Position numbers and translations under genes: made by a program. A DNA stretch of 13,998 nucleotides from Acidobacteriaceae bacterium (lineage in GTDB: Bacteria; Acidobacteriota; Terriglobia; Terriglobales; Acidobacteriaceae): assembly GCA_003140705.1 (NCBI GenBank), contig PLKU01000228.1, positions 1,057 through 15,054 of the forward strand, written 5' to 3'. The stretch's first letter is position 1. Each line of letters starts with the position of its first letter. This document shows, piece after piece, positions 13,216 through 13,998 of the stretch. Below the pieces are notes generated by a model that was given only the letters and a program-made list of their open reading frames with translations, was not told where the DNA came from and did no database searches.

Positions 13216-13998
13216 TCATTCGTAGCGCAACGCCTCGATCGGATCCAGGTTAGCGGCCCGAATGGCTGGAATCATCCCGCTCACAAGCCCTGTAATGATC
13301 AGGATCACGGTAGCCACAAGTACGGATGTTGGCGAGATGATCAGGCGAATGTCGGCGCTCTCTGCATTCTTTGCCAACGCGCTATAGAACGTGATTCTCC
13401 CCACCAGCGCCGAGACAATGTAGGCCAACGCAATCCCTGCGACACCGCCAACGCCGGTAATTGCCAGTGCCTCAGCAAGGAATTGGATCAGGATGTGGCG
13501 CCGGCGAGCACCGAGCGCCTTTTCGATTCCAATCTCGCGGGTACGTTGCTGTACGGCTACAAGCATGATGTTCATCAGTCCGATTCCGGCAATCCCCAGG
13601 GTCAGCGCTCCCACCAGGGTCAGCAGAATCGAAAGCGCAATCGACAAAAGGCGGAAAACGATGACTTGAGACATCAGGTTGGCAACGCCCATCGCGTTGT
13701 GGTCCGAGGGCCGGAAGTGGTGAGCTGCACCCATGGTCTCGCGAAGGGCCTTCTCGACCATTTCGTGATCTCCGCGATAATCGAGCCAGATGCTATCCAG
13801 GTAAGTCGTGTCTACGAAGTCGCTGCTGGTATTGAAGGGGACATAGATAACCCGGTTGCTATCGTCGTTGTCGCCTTCCTGCATCTTTGGCTTCATCACG
13901 CCAATAACTGTGAATGCCTCGCCGTTCAGACGAATTGTTTCTCCCAGCGCCCATCCGCCGGAAAAGAGCTTGGTCTTGTTCTCAGACCCAATCACACA
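13216..13998 (-). CDS. MacB-like ABC transporter permease, C-terminal part (cut by window edge)
   Basis: At least 260 residues of the C-terminal part are present; the reading frame is still open at the right edge, so the true start is outside. The visible part begins in the periplasmic MacB-type core domain (ETIRLNGEAFTVIGVMKPK). It continues through a predicted membrane segment (RLLSIALSILLTLVGALTLGIAGIGLMNIMLV), the conserved cytoplasmic loop QQRTREIGIEKALGARRRHIL and two more membrane segments. It ends ANLDPIEALRYE. This FtsX-fold pattern is typical of permeases such as MacB that work with a separate or fused ATPase to export peptides, lipids or drugs, or that act mechanically on the envelope. 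The ATPase is not in view. It is convergent with lolA; a functional link to lipoprotein release is possible but unproven. Confidence 0.92.
   Translation of the reverse strand, partial: CVIGSENKTKLFSGGWALGETIRLNGEAFTVIGVMKPKMQEGDNDDSNRVIYVPFNTSSDFVDTTYLDSIWLDYRGDHEMVEKALRETMGAAHHFRPSDHNAMGVANLMSQVIVFRLLSIALSILLTLVGALTLGIAGIGLMNIMLVAVQQRTREIGIEKALGARRRHILIQFLAEALAITGVGGVAGIALAYIVSALVGRITFYSALAKNAESADIRLIISPTSVLVATVILIITGLVSGMIPAIRAANLDPIEALRYE

Noticed and set aside
1..13998. CRISPR array, insertion sequence, phage or defence island
   Set aside because: No regularly spaced repeats, transposase, integrase, terminal inverted repeats or known defence domains were seen.

Overview
The window looks like chromosomal DNA of a moderately GC-rich bacterium, most likely an Acidobacteriota (Terriglobia-like) soil organism. 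This is inferred from the gene set and the style of the proteins: a DUF3617 secreted protein, a DUF4254 protein, a short prepilin translationally coupled to lolA, a small helix-hairpin-helix protein and a MacB-like FtsX permease. It was not tested by any search. No plasmid, phage, insertion-sequence or CRISPR hallmark was seen. Genes are closely packed on both strands and every gap is shorter than 300 bases.

Layout. At the left edge is the 3' end of a tRNA, probably tRNA-Lys, on +. Positions 107-1477 (-) hold galT and a small helix-hairpin-helix protein. Positions 1562-4030 (-) form one compact regulatory operon: a TetR repressor, a GyrI-like effector-binding protein, an alpha/beta hydrolase and a SnoaL/NTF2-like protein. 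Its promoter has a perfect 24-bp palindrome filling the space between the -35 and -10 boxes. The two middle genes are broken: the GyrI-like gene by a one-base frameshift, the hydrolase by a deletion of its nucleophile-elbow region plus an in-frame TAG. Both outer genes are intact.

Positions 4147-5921 (-) hold an ATP-grasp ligase-like enzyme followed closely by a helical, HEAT-like protein of unknown function. A DUF4254 gene diverges from them on +. It is followed on + by a TPR protein with a near-consensus promoter, the YvcK/CofD-like gluconeogenesis factor and a secreted DUF3617 protein. A 15-bp perfect hairpin separates that gene from the convergent rlmN (-).

Positions 10578-13172 (+) hold an M16 zinc peptidase, a type IV prepilin-like protein and LolA, the last two overlapping by ATGA. 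The right edge holds the C-terminal part of a MacB-like ABC transporter permease (-), cut by the window end.

Most genes are housekeeping or cell-envelope functions. The parts that deserve a second look are the decaying TetR operon with its promoter-embedded operator and the ATP-grasp/HEAT-like pair. I did not find a clear new defence or mobile system.
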